Assembly: GCF_030463535.1 (NCBI RefSeq)
Contig: NC_132893.1
Location: 31,954,724-32,018,723 of the forward strand
Direction: 5' to 3'
DNA length: 64,000 nucleotides
DNA from: Salminus brasiliensis
Lineage: Eukaryota > Chordata > Actinopteri > Characiformes > Bryconidae
Part shown: positions 1-23,678 of the stretch, piece after piece
Numbering within the stretch: position 1 is the first letter of the stretch
Layout of the letters: each line of letters begins with the position of its first letter
Position numbers and translations under genes: made by a program
Notes under the pieces: generated by a model
Database searches by the model: none
Told to the model about the DNA's origin: nothing
What the model saw: only the letters and a program-made list of their open reading frames with translations

Positions 1-439
1 CGTAGTTATAGAGGCTGCCTTCCATTTTCCAAAACAGCCTCACACACTGAGACTCTGATTACAATCTCTCTGCTGCAGTAATCATTTTCAAACACGATTA
101 CACTCTCTCTCTACTCTCCACCCTCCTGCTCAGTCCTAACTCACTCCCAACACTTCACTGTAGGGCTCCATTCGTAAGGCGATATGACACCTTCATAAGC
201 CTTTCATGGCAGCGCTCATAAAGGCTGCTTTTTTCAGTGTTAGTGTCGTTTTTCACCTCAGACTATGTTATGATGACCGACCGTGGTTGGTGTAAGTCCT
301 CATTAATGTCTGTGTAGGTTACGTGTGTCAGGCTTATGAAATTACAGTATGTGGCCTTATGAACGGTGCCCTTGAGTAATGTGTGCCCATTCAGTTCCTC
401 TCTTGCTCGCTCTCTCTCTGTTCAGTTCAGTTGAATGGC
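1..439. other. Unannotated intergenic DNA
   Basis: I see no gene, clear repeat or long reading frame here. Short pyrimidine-rich runs are present near 95-130 and 400-420. Confidence 0.4.
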
Positions 440-665
440 CTTATTGGCAACAGCAATGAGCCATGCCACTTTGCCATCAGCAGCCGGAGTCAGAGAGGGC
501 ACAATTGGCCTCAACTGGCATCAGTCTTAAGCGATGTTGGTTGGCACAGCCATCTGATAGCCGGTGTGGTGGAGCTGGGGACCCGGCGCTTTCCTCAGTG
601 TGTGTCGACTGCCTGGCAATGCCGAATCAGCAGCAGTCTGAGCTGTGAGCATGTTGGTTAATTGG
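440..665 (+). repeat. SINE-like repeat body
   Basis: The segment contains words (GCCATCAGCAGCCGGAGTCAG, then GAGGGCACAATTGGCC) that recur near 5990, 15290 (reverse), 12800 and 56050. This identifies a dispersed family. No tRNA-like head is obvious in this copy. The open frame of about 90 codons across it is not a gene. Confidence 0.5.
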
Positions 666-1142
666 CAGGACCACACTGGGAGAAAAGGGGACAATTTGAC
701 ACAAAATATTATTATAATAAAATTAATATAATAATAATCACCTATTTATAATAATAATGAACTACAGTGTGAAATTATATATAATTTTACTGTTTACTTA
801 AATTTTTCTTTACATTGTATCAGAACTTCATGATGAATGGACCAAAAGAAATGTTCCAAAATGACTCTTAATGAATGAATCTTTGATTAATACAATGAAT
901 CTTTTGACACTGACTTCCACTGAAAGTTAAGAAGGCCTTTTCCCTCTCCTGTAAAGTTGTCAGTTTGGAGATACAAGGTCTTTGTGGGACAGCGGTGATT
1001 ATGGTAAATGTTTCTGATAATATGGCCAATGTGTTTAACCAGCTGTACCTAATAAACTAATAAAAATTCATTGTATTATAAATGTGGCGGCCAACATTCC
1101 CTCTGTTTCAGTCTGTGACGTTCTTATTATAGTCACTTGTAA

Positions 1143-1145
<3 letters not shown>
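666..1145. other. AT-rich intergenic DNA with a dispersed-repeat fragment
   Basis: 690-790 is an ATAATAAT-rich stretch. About 825-1000 carries a diverged copy of a repeat (GAATGGACCAAAAGAAATG, later CCTGTAAAGTTGTCAGTTTG) that recurs near 11500, 38000, 52830, 60800, 60970 and 61240. No gene was seen. Confidence 0.4.

Positions 1146-1176
<31 letters not shown>
1146..1176. repeat. (CT)n microsatellite
   Basis: Perfect CT dinucleotide run followed by a C-rich tract. Confidence 0.9.
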
Positions 1177-1179
<3 letters not shown>

Positions 1180-1499
1180 CCCTCTCCCCCTCTCCCCCTC
1201 CATTTCTGTCCATCACAGATGCTTCTCAGCAGGTAGCAGCCGTAGCACTGCCCGCATTCCCATATGAGGCCCCGGCCCAGACAGGACAGCCTGCTCCCTC
1301 TGCTGATTCAGCTCATTCCCTTGGAGAGAGGGCGCTCAACCATTTCCCCTACACACACCTACCCACTTCCACTGCAAGGAGGGGCGGCTAATGAGCTGAA
1401 TCAGGTGTGTTACAGCCGGAAAACAACAGGGGTAGTCCAGGACTGTAAGCGTGTCCTGAGTGTGTAGTTGCAGTTGAATCGTCTCCATCTTACTCTCTG

Positions 1500-2204
1500 T
1501 CTTAAAAAGTCTTAAAAACCTACAGTAGTCATTTACTTGTCTCAGAACTGACTCTGACTTCACTAAAGCGATGCCATTTACTTGATTCGGGCTCAACTAC
1601 CACTAAACTGGTTACTACAAAGTCATTAATTGACTCTGCCTCAGTTACTACAAAGTCATCCACTGTCATTAAATCAGACCTGATTTGGACTCCACCATCT
1701 ACTTGACTCTGACTCCATTACTGCGCATTCACTCATTTGAATTGAACTCTGACTCCACTGGACTCTTGACTCCCCTACAAAAAAGCCATTTACTTGACTC
1801 AGAACTGACTCTGACTTCACTACTACAAAGTCATCCACTTGATTCGGACTCAACTACCACAAAATTGGTTAATACAAAGTCATTTACTTGACTCTGCCTC
1901 AGTTACTATAAAGTCATACACTGTCATTAAATCAGACCTAACTTGGACTCCACCATTCCAAAGTTATCTATTTGACTCGGATTACGTTGCTACCAAATCC
2001 ACTCATTTGATACTGACTCCCCTACAACAAAGTCATTTACTTGACTCAGAACTACCTCTGACTTCACTACTTCAAAGTCATCCACTTGATTCGGACTCAA
2101 CTACCACAAAACTGGTTACTACAAAGTCATCCACTGTCATTAAATCAGACCTGACTTGGACTTAACCATTCCAAAGTTATCTACTTGACTCTGACTCAAT
2201 TACT
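1500..2204. repeat. Degenerate tandem array, left part
   Basis: Phrases such as ACAAAGTCATCCACTTGATT, CATTAAATCAGACCTGACTT and CCAAAGTTATCTACTTGACT recur in the same order every roughly 250-320 bp. The array is built of shorter ACTTGACTC-type motifs. The right-hand part continues at 3150-3700. The frames open across it are repeat translations. Confidence 0.75.
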
Positions 2205-3149
2205 CAATTACTCGCCGACGTCTCGTCTTGGATGGCGGCTCACCACCTCAAACTGAACCCCAGCAAGACGGAGTTGCTGTACATCCCGGGAACTGCTGGA
2301 CCAAGAAACGATCTTGCCATCACCTTCGAGAACTCACTGGTCACTCCCTCTACTGAAGCCCGCAGCCTTGGTGTAGTGATGGATGATCAGTTATCATTCT
2401 CAAGTCATGTTGCAAACGTAACTCGGTCCTGCAGATTTCTTCTGTACAACATCCGGAGAATTCGACCCTTCCTCTCTAGAGAGGCCACCCAGGTGCTTGT
2501 TCAGTCTCTCGTCACTTCCAGACTTGACTACTGCAACTCTCTTCTGGCTGGTCTCCCTCTGCGCACCATCAGGCCCCTGCAACTCATCCAGAATGCAGCG
2601 GCACGGGTCGTCTTCAATGTCCCAAAATTTAGCCATGTCACTCCACTGCTGCGTTCTCTCCACTGGCTTCCTGTAGCTGCCCGCATCAGATTTAAAACCC
2701 TGACGCTGGCCTACAAAGCCAAGAACGGACCAGCCCCTCCGTATCTGATGGCAATGGTCAAAAGCCGATCCGCACCAAGAGCCCTTCGAGCTTCAAGTAC
2801 GGCTCGGCTCGACCCACCATCCCTCAAAATCCGCGGAAGACAAGCATCCAGGCTTTTTTCTGTCCTGGCACCAAAGTGGTGGAACGAGCTGCCCCTGGAT
2901 GTCCGAACGGCCGAGTCACTCGCTGTCTTCAAACGCAGACTGAAGACCCACCTCTTCAGAGAGTACTTGGACGAATAGTTCTATGGTCGCCTTATTGTAT
3001 TGTGTTTAGTAATGTCTAAGCTTGGAGGTATCTTTTGTATTAGTCTATTCTAACTAGCTGAGGTTTTCTTGGGTAAATAGCAAAGCACTTTGTAAGTCGC
3101 TCTGGATAAGAGCGTCTGCTAAATGCCGTAAATGTAAATGTAAATGTAC
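2205..3149 (+). mobile_element. 5'-truncated L2-type LINE with its 3' tail
   Basis: The open frame at 2232-2978 encodes the C-terminal part of a non-LTR reverse transcriptase. It includes HHLKLNPSKTELLYIPG, SLGVVMDDQLSF, SRLDYCNSLLAGLP, NAAARVVF, LHWLPVAARIRFK and WWNELPLDVR, all typical of fish L2/CR1-clade proteins. The frame stays open upstream of the first Met to about 2208, where the element is truncated, so the palm catalytic residues are missing. After the stop come the 3'UTR, the tail motif GTAAGTCGCTCTGGATAAGA and a short TAAATG repeat end. The copy is inserted inside the tandem array, whose consensus resumes at 3150. It cannot move by itself. Confidence 0.88.
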
Positions 3150-3700
3150 TACAAATTCACTCATTTGAATTGAACTCGGACTCCACTGGACTCTTGACTC
3201 CTGTACCACAAAGTCATTTACTTGACGCAGAACTGACTCTGACTTCACCACATACAGAGTCATCCACTTGATTCGGACTCAACTGCCAAAAATTGGTTAC
3301 TAGGAAGTCATTTACTTGACTCTGCCTCAAGTACTACAAAGTCATCCACTGTCATTAAATCAGACCTGACCTGCACTCCACCACTCCAAAGTTATCTACT
3401 TGACTCTTGATTTAATTGACTCTGCCTCAGTTACTACAAAGTCATCCACTGGCAATAAATCAGACCTCCACCATTCCAAAGTTATCTACTTGACTCTGAC
3501 TCCATTACTACAAATTCGCTCATTTAAATTGAACTCTTGACTTGGACTCTTGACTCCCCTACAACAAAGTCTTTTACTTGACTCAGACCTGACTCGAACT
3601 GCACTATTACAAAGTCATCCACTGGCAATAAATCAGACCTGACTTGGATAAAGTCATCCACTTGACTCTGACCTGCCTCAGGCTATTTCAGTAAAGCGGC
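3150..3700. repeat. Degenerate tandem array, right part
   Basis: This continues the array seen at 1500-2204, with the same phrases in the same order. The unit interrupted by the LINE resumes with CTACAAATTCACTCATTTGA, which is contiguous in the intact unit near 1720. Confidence 0.75.
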
Positions 3701-4060
3701 CCACATGACTCACACTCAACTCCCTGCAAAAACACCTTTAATAATCCCGACTACGTCACTGGTGTGGGCTTCACAAGGACAGTCCTCAGCTCACTCAGCC
3801 TGGGCCACCTCAGCCCATCTGTTTAATGCACTGCTAACAGACTCACGCGCTTAACTCGCTTACTCCAATTCCACTCCAGCCGTGCAGACGCTGAGGACAC
3901 GGGACGGACCCCTGTACACACACGGCCAGGTCTGAGTGGAATTCAGAGAAAGAAATCCCAGCCTAAACCTAATTAAGCGGCCATTCAAAGGGAGGAAGTG
4001 TGTGTCTGTGTGTATGTGTGTGTGTCTACAGTCTAATGAAGAAATGAGGGCTGGGGATGT
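3701..4060. other. Unannotated intergenic DNA
   Basis: No gene was recognised. Short reading frames on both strands run into the CA microsatellite that follows. Confidence 0.35.
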
Positions 4061-4061
4061 G

Positions 4062-4062
<1 letters not shown>

Positions 4063-4103
<41 letters not shown>
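4063..4103. repeat. (CA)n microsatellite
   Basis: Near-perfect CA run of about 40 bp. Confidence 0.9.
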
Positions 4104-4106
<3 letters not shown>

Positions 4107-4264
4107 CTGCAAGGCACTGAGCATCCACACAAACACTAGGGAGGGGCGCTAAAAGAGGAGGTACAACCGTTACCCCTGCCAATTAGCCCTGTCTGTACAA
4201 CTTCCTGGCAAATTAGGTTTCTTGCTCTGGTCCAGACAGCTCCGGTGGCTACTGTATGATTTGG

Positions 4265-4266
<2 letters not shown>

Positions 4267-4332
<66 letters not shown>
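4267..4332. repeat. (GT)n microsatellite
   Basis: Perfect GT run of about 65 bp. With the nearby CA run it could pair in cis. Confidence 0.92.
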
Positions 4333-4335
<3 letters not shown>

Positions 4336-4399
4336 ACTCACTGGTAATGAACAGACAAGACTAAGATGTTTTTCCTGAATATTTCCAAACCGTGGAATT

Positions 4400-5870
4400 T
4401 CTAGGAATTGTTTTTAATGATGTGTCCAAACCCCTATAAGTGTGATCTCATCAGATCAGGGGAACATAAATCCAGTAAAAAGGAGAAACAAGAGCTTCTT
4501 ATTCTGAAGAAAGTAGTGAGATCTTGTCGGTGAGCTAGTCTGAAGAACAGAGCTCGGTTCCTTCAGGTTTCTCCTGGACGCCCCCCAGTCCAGCCAGCAC
4601 AGCATGGAGGATGTGTTCAACTCCATCAGCATCAGCAGCAGCAGCAGCAGCAGCAGCTCACCTGATTTACCATCATTAAGCCCTGATTTACCATCAAACC
4701 AGGTGTTGATCTGAGAAGAACTCTAAAAAGTACTAAAATTCCATGAGAGAGGAGAACTTTGGAGATGTTCTAATGATGAACACAGTGATGGAGAACCTCC
4801 ACCACTTTCTGTAGGAATGTTATTATTAGTGTTTATTCTAATATCAGTGTTTTAGCCCAGATACGCAGCTTTTTACCTCTAATTGGGACATTTGTCTAGA
4901 CCTTTTGCACGGTATAGCGTATACACTGCTTTCTGTATGAAGTCTACATAAGTCTCATGCCCCCAAACCCACAACATCCTTCAGAGGAAACGTCATTTTA
5001 TGTCGAGTCATTCTGACTCATGAAAAGCTTAATAAAAACCACAAACCGAAGGAACTTTTTTTTTCCTCAGTTTTTACTCATACTGCATGTTTACAAACGG
5101 CATCATTACCTTTATGTACACTTAACAATAAAAAAAGAACTATACATTTATAGCTGAATCTCCAAAAATCATCATTACAATAAGAAACCACAGGACATTA
5201 CCAGAGACATCATTATAAGATTACTGATATAGTTAATCCTATACATTTTTTTATACGAACAAAGCAGAGCCATTTACAAAGAGCACTGACTGCATTAGAG
5301 TATTGGCAAAAAACAATAAAAAATAATAATAATAATAAAACGACGGCATTCAAGCATTATTATGGCAAACGTCCGTCCTTCCAACGTAGAAAAAGCCCAC
5401 ATTTTAAGATCCATGTGTTTTTTCTTTACTCCCTCACATTATTAGTTTCACATCAAATAAGGTTGTGTTTGTAGAAGAGTGAACTAAACGCTATAAAGAG
5501 TTTTAATGGCTGAGCTGTTTAAGTCCGTTTGGATTGTAAACAGAACCAGATCCACTTAAAAGTCCATTTATTAGTGAGCTTTAAGTTTCCCACAAACACA
5601 AAAGCACACACACATACATACTCACTCACACACACTAGTACGCACACTCAGGCAGCCGGGTAGATATACAGTGATGTAACACTATCAGGACACTCCATGA
5701 AAACCTCTGTCTTTTTGAATGTATTTATGAAACATCTGGACGTTTGATCTTCATGTGATCAATCCTGAGAGATGGAGGTAATCTAACTCAACTCACTCAA
5801 CTGAGAAAATGTCTTTAATCGTTGGTTATAAAGTGGAATTGATAGAAATGTAAATTTAATACTAATTTAA
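4400..5870. other. Gene-free stretch with a CAG run
   Basis: A CAGCATCAGCAGCAG run lies at about 4628-4656, and ACC/TCA-rich unique-looking sequence follows. 5260-5340 is A/T rich with an AAT repeat. No coding exon or clear repeat boundary was recognised. A distal 3'UTR of fst, or another transcript end, is possible but cannot be shown. Confidence 0.3.
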
Positions 5871-5904
5871 ATGTGTAGAATTCGAATCAGCTGCAGACGA
5901 CTAG

Positions 5905-6262
5905 AACAGGGTTCGAGTGGCTCAGCGCTAAGACACTGCTACTATGGCCGAGGGGTCGCGAGTTTGAATCTCGAGCCATGCTGCTTTGCCATCATTGGCC
6001 GGAGTCTGAGAGAGCACTATTGGACGTGCTCTCTCCGGGTGGGTGGATGGCACCCCCCCACCCCATCTCTCGTTAGCTGGTGTGACAGAGCTGGGAACCT
6101 GTTTCTTTCCTCGGAGCTTGCCGGCTACTTGGCAATACCGATCTGCGGCTGGCTTTGCATGTATCAGAGGAGACATGTTCAGTCCTTACCCTCCTAGTGT
6201 CAGGAGAACTCCTCGTGTCGGGGGCTACGAACACGTGCGTTAATTGGCTGTGGCGATTAACA
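5905..6262 (+). repeat. tRNA-derived SINE
   Basis: The head has a pol III A-box-like start (GTGGCTCAGCGCTAAGACAC) and a B-box-like GAGTTTGAATCTCGAGCC about 30 nt on. A body shared with other copies in the window follows. The tail ends in GTTAATTGGCTGTGGCG. There is no coding content. Confidence 0.75.
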
Positions 6263-7310
6263 ACTAAAAACATTCAACAAACAAATAACAAAAAGAGAAT
6301 TCAACCTCAGACGTTTAGTCTGGTCTGCTCCTGACTGAGTTGAAGTGAGTGGTGAAGAAGACCACCATCATGGCCAGATCCAGTAACGTCTTTGAGGCCT
6401 TCAGAAAGAAGGTTGTAGAAGCAGAGGAGTCTGAGAAGAGGTTTTAAAAAGATCTCAGAACTGTTAGAAATCAGCCACCATTCCCTCCATCAGCTAAATC
6501 ATTTACAAGTGCAACAGCTGACCAACATGTCCAGGTCAGGCCGTCCTGGCAAGTTCAGCCCAGGAGCAGAACCACAAGATGAGATAAGCACATTGTCTCC
6601 AACAGTCAATGAAATCGTGTCATCGTGTTGGCAGGTAGCTCTCGCTCCATGGCTGATGTCAAAGTACAGCGTCTACCATCAGAATGAGTAAAACTGAGGT
6701 GGGGGTGAGCAAGGAGAAGACCCTTACTGTTAAAAAAAATTATAATAAATCAGGGGAAGACCCAAGAGACATCTGTCCAAAGCACAAAGTGTTCCAGACG
6801 TCCTGGTCCTGGTCCTTTAGTCTTACCCTGGTGTTGTTTAATGCACTGGCAGCCAGGGTGTATTTCTATTACCTCCGTCTCTCCGTTTGGTTGGAATGCA
6901 GACCCAGTGTCCAGATGTTTAACTATGTTAACTATGGGCTTCCTCATTTTTCCACATGACTGTATACGCTGTAGAAAACTGACAGGCTTATATAGTTTAG
7001 ATCACAAAATCAATGCACATTATTCACGCAACACATTGCACCTTATAATAAATAGTGTTGTTTTTTTTAAGGATGATATACAGGAGACAAAAGATCAGAC
7101 AAAGTCAGTCAGACACTATAAATGTATAAATAAAAAAAAAAACAAACACAAAAATATGTATAAATAAACATCCAGAAGACAGAGCTATATGAAATCTTCC
7201 TCTTTTCTTTCTTTCCCTGGAAAATAAATAAGCGTATGTCTATGTACAGTCTGAATACTGACTCCGACTCTGACTCTGCACTCAGGTCGAGTCCCGGCGC
7301 TGACGGCACT
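6263..7310 (-). other. Possible fst 3' untranslated region and downstream DNA
   Basis: This lies immediately 3' of the fst stop on the minus strand. On that strand, TTTATTTATACAT-type AU-rich stretches fall at about 7120-7170, as in long regulated 3'UTRs. No unambiguous polyadenylation site could be chosen, so the 3' end of fst is undetermined. 6300-6700 has no recognised feature. Confidence 0.35.
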
Positions 7311-21600
<14,290 letters not shown>

Positions 21601-21697
21601 CCTTGGAGAGAGGTGGGCCGGATGTAGGACGAGGTGGAGTAGGACGGGCTGCTTTGCGTGTTTGGCACCCTGTGCCTGTCATAGAGACCCAGTCTGG

Positions 21698-21710
21698 CGT
21701 TTTAAATCGC
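21698..21710 (-). promoter_or_regulatory. Possible fst TATA-like element
   Basis: On the minus strand GCGATTTAAAACGC lies about 100 nt upstream of the start codon. This would place transcription start near 21670 with a 5'UTR of about 70 nt. It is a positional guess without transcript support. Confidence 0.35.
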
Positions 21711-23500
21711 TATGAGTGTCTGGAGTGGAGCGCCTTTTGGTGGGCGGGCTTGGAAAGTTCAGGGGGGTGGGGACTTTGGAGAAACAGCTCGCTCAAGTGG
21801 TCGAGAACCAAGAACAGAAACTCATCAGGTGACGTTTTAGAAGCTTGAGGAACTTTCTCCTCTGACGTTACTGGTCTGCAGAGGGTCTGTATAGGTGTGC
21901 GTAATTACGCACAGGGTTTAGTTTGGTTTTTAAGGCTTACCGTGAGAGTTTGTCCCCTCAGATGAGGCACATTTGCTCGTCATGTAATGCTGGGCAGGTC
22001 GGGGGGTCTGGTGTGTGAACGTGTGTTGTGCTTTTCTAATAAACACTCGTGATTGCTGCACCAAAGTAAGACACCGGTGCGCTTTCCTGGACTGCGTTTA
22101 TGAACTACACTGGAGTCTGTCGCTCCAGCACAGTTCAGACGACCATAGAAGCGAGTTAATCTTTTAAAGTGCTCCATTAGAGACAACGCTGAGCGATGAT
22201 AATAATAGACACGTGGTCATTCTGGTCGTAGTCGTGGACAGTTGTTTGGTCCTCCCCGGAGGTCAAGCGCACAAATATAGACCAACAAATCCTGCTTCAA
22301 AGGAGCCTCCTGGGTTGGGGATTGGATTACATCAGACGCAGCAGACAGGACTGAGTGCTGAAATCAGACAAGAGTGTTGCAGGTCTGATGGATGGCAGGT
22401 AGCTGCTCCTCCAGGAGAAGAGGGACACTGTTTTGGGAAGCCTAGTGGTGAAAATGTGGCCTCGCTTGCCCTCTGCCGGTAAGAAAGCGGTACTGCAAGT
22501 AGTGCATAAGTCACAGGTCTGTCAGTTTCTCACTCTCCTTAACTTCCATCCTCACTCACTCCCTCAATTACGCACTGACTCAGCCCCCCTCAGTCACCCC
22601 TTCACCCTCTCCTGATTAGCCATATCATATCCTCCCTCTGCAGTGGTTGCTGGGTTGTAGATTCGAGACCCGGACCCACTAAACTGCCACTGGAGGGGCC
22701 TGGAGCAGTGCTCCAGGGGTGCTGTACGTGCATGGCCTACCCTGGGCTCCGACCCCAGCTTTCTAAACTGATCTATATAACAGCAGGATGTCATAGTACT
22801 GTACAAGTACACATACCAAATACAGGCACATTATGATCAAACACTTCACTCACTTTACTCACTCTCTCCTGACTAGCTATATCACCCCCCCCACACACAC
22901 ACACACCTCAGTCACTCACTTACTCACTCACTTTTAGACAAGACAAGACAACCATATTCACCATTAGTGAATATTCACCCATTCATTTAACTCACTGTCA
23001 GTCACACACACCAGTGAAAGTCACAGTGAGCACACATGCCCGGAGCGGTGGGCAGCCATTGCTGCGGTGCCCGAAGAGCAAAGAGGGTAAAAGGCCTTGC
23101 TTAAAGGCCCGACAGTGGCAGCTTGATGAGCCCGGGTATCGAACCCACAACCCTGTCATCAATAGTTCAGAGCACTAAGCACTGAGCCACCACTCAGTCT
23201 CTCTTAATTAGCTATATAAACTGCAGAATTGTCCATAATGACAAAATGCTCAATAAAATGCTGCAGAGAAATTGCCCATATCCTCCACTGTCCTCTGCTC
23301 ACCTGTCTTAACTGACAGCTTTCAGTACAGTGTGGGTGGAGACACCTGCTGGTGGGATTGCGGTACTGACCGTTTTCAATTCGCTGTATTTTTACTGCAT
23401 TTTTATTAATTATTATTAAAATCAATTTAAATATTCCATTTTTAAAAACTACACGATAAAACCAAAGCAGTTTAAAGATAAAATAAAATAAGTTTAAGAC
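21711..23500. other. fst-mocs2 intergenic region
   Basis: This is the spacer between divergent fst and mocs2. It holds a tRNA-like or SINE-like piece near 22640-22770, short (CA) and (ACTC) runs at 22850-22940, and a SINE at 22990-23200. Proximal regulatory elements of both genes should lie at its two ends. Confidence 0.5.
22990..23200 (-). repeat. tRNA-derived SINE
   Basis: On the minus strand it reads GTGGCTCAGTGCTTAGTGCT (A-box-like), then GTGGGTTCGATACCCGGGCT (B-box), then CTGCCACTGTCGGGCC. Related copies lie at 48080-48310, 59330-59575 and 59925-60095. Confidence 0.82.
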
Positions 23501-23509
23501 GAAAAGGAC

Positions 23510-23570
23510 TGACCAATCAGTCACCTGACTGAACCAGGACCAATCAGAGCGCAGATCTACGGAAGTAGAC
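23510..23570 (+). promoter_or_regulatory. Likely mocs2 core promoter motifs
   Basis: Two CCAAT boxes in the same context (GGACCAATCAGAGC and TGACCAATCAGTCA) lie at 23513-23517 and 23540-23544. An ETS-type CGGAAGT follows at 23560-23566. No TATA box was seen. This combination is typical of housekeeping promoters and sits 100-150 nt upstream of the MOCS2A start. Confidence 0.5.
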
Positions 23571-23591
23571 GGTAACACAGTAAACATGTGA

Positions 23592-23594
<3 letters not shown>

Positions 23595-23643
<49 letters not shown>
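23595..23643 (+). repeat. (GT)n microsatellite in the probable mocs2 5'UTR
   Basis: About 48 bp of GT repeat ends 24 nt before the MOCS2A ATG. If transcription starts at the promoter motifs upstream, it would be in the mRNA leader. Confidence 0.9.
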
Positions 23644-23646
<3 letters not shown>

Positions 23647-23666
23647 GAGAGAGACAGGCTGCATTC

Positions 23667-23678
23667 ATGAGTACCGAG
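23667..23678 (+). CDS. mocs2: mocs2 exon 1 coding part (MOCS2A residues 1-4)
   Basis: ATGAGTACCGAG is followed by donor GTAGGA. A four-codon first exon fits the short, variable N-terminus of MOCS2A. The exact start rests on the donor and phase only. Confidence 0.75.

Noticed and set aside
4628-4656. CAG repeat as a coding polyglutamine tract
   Set aside because: There is no open frame of useful length and no exon signals around it.
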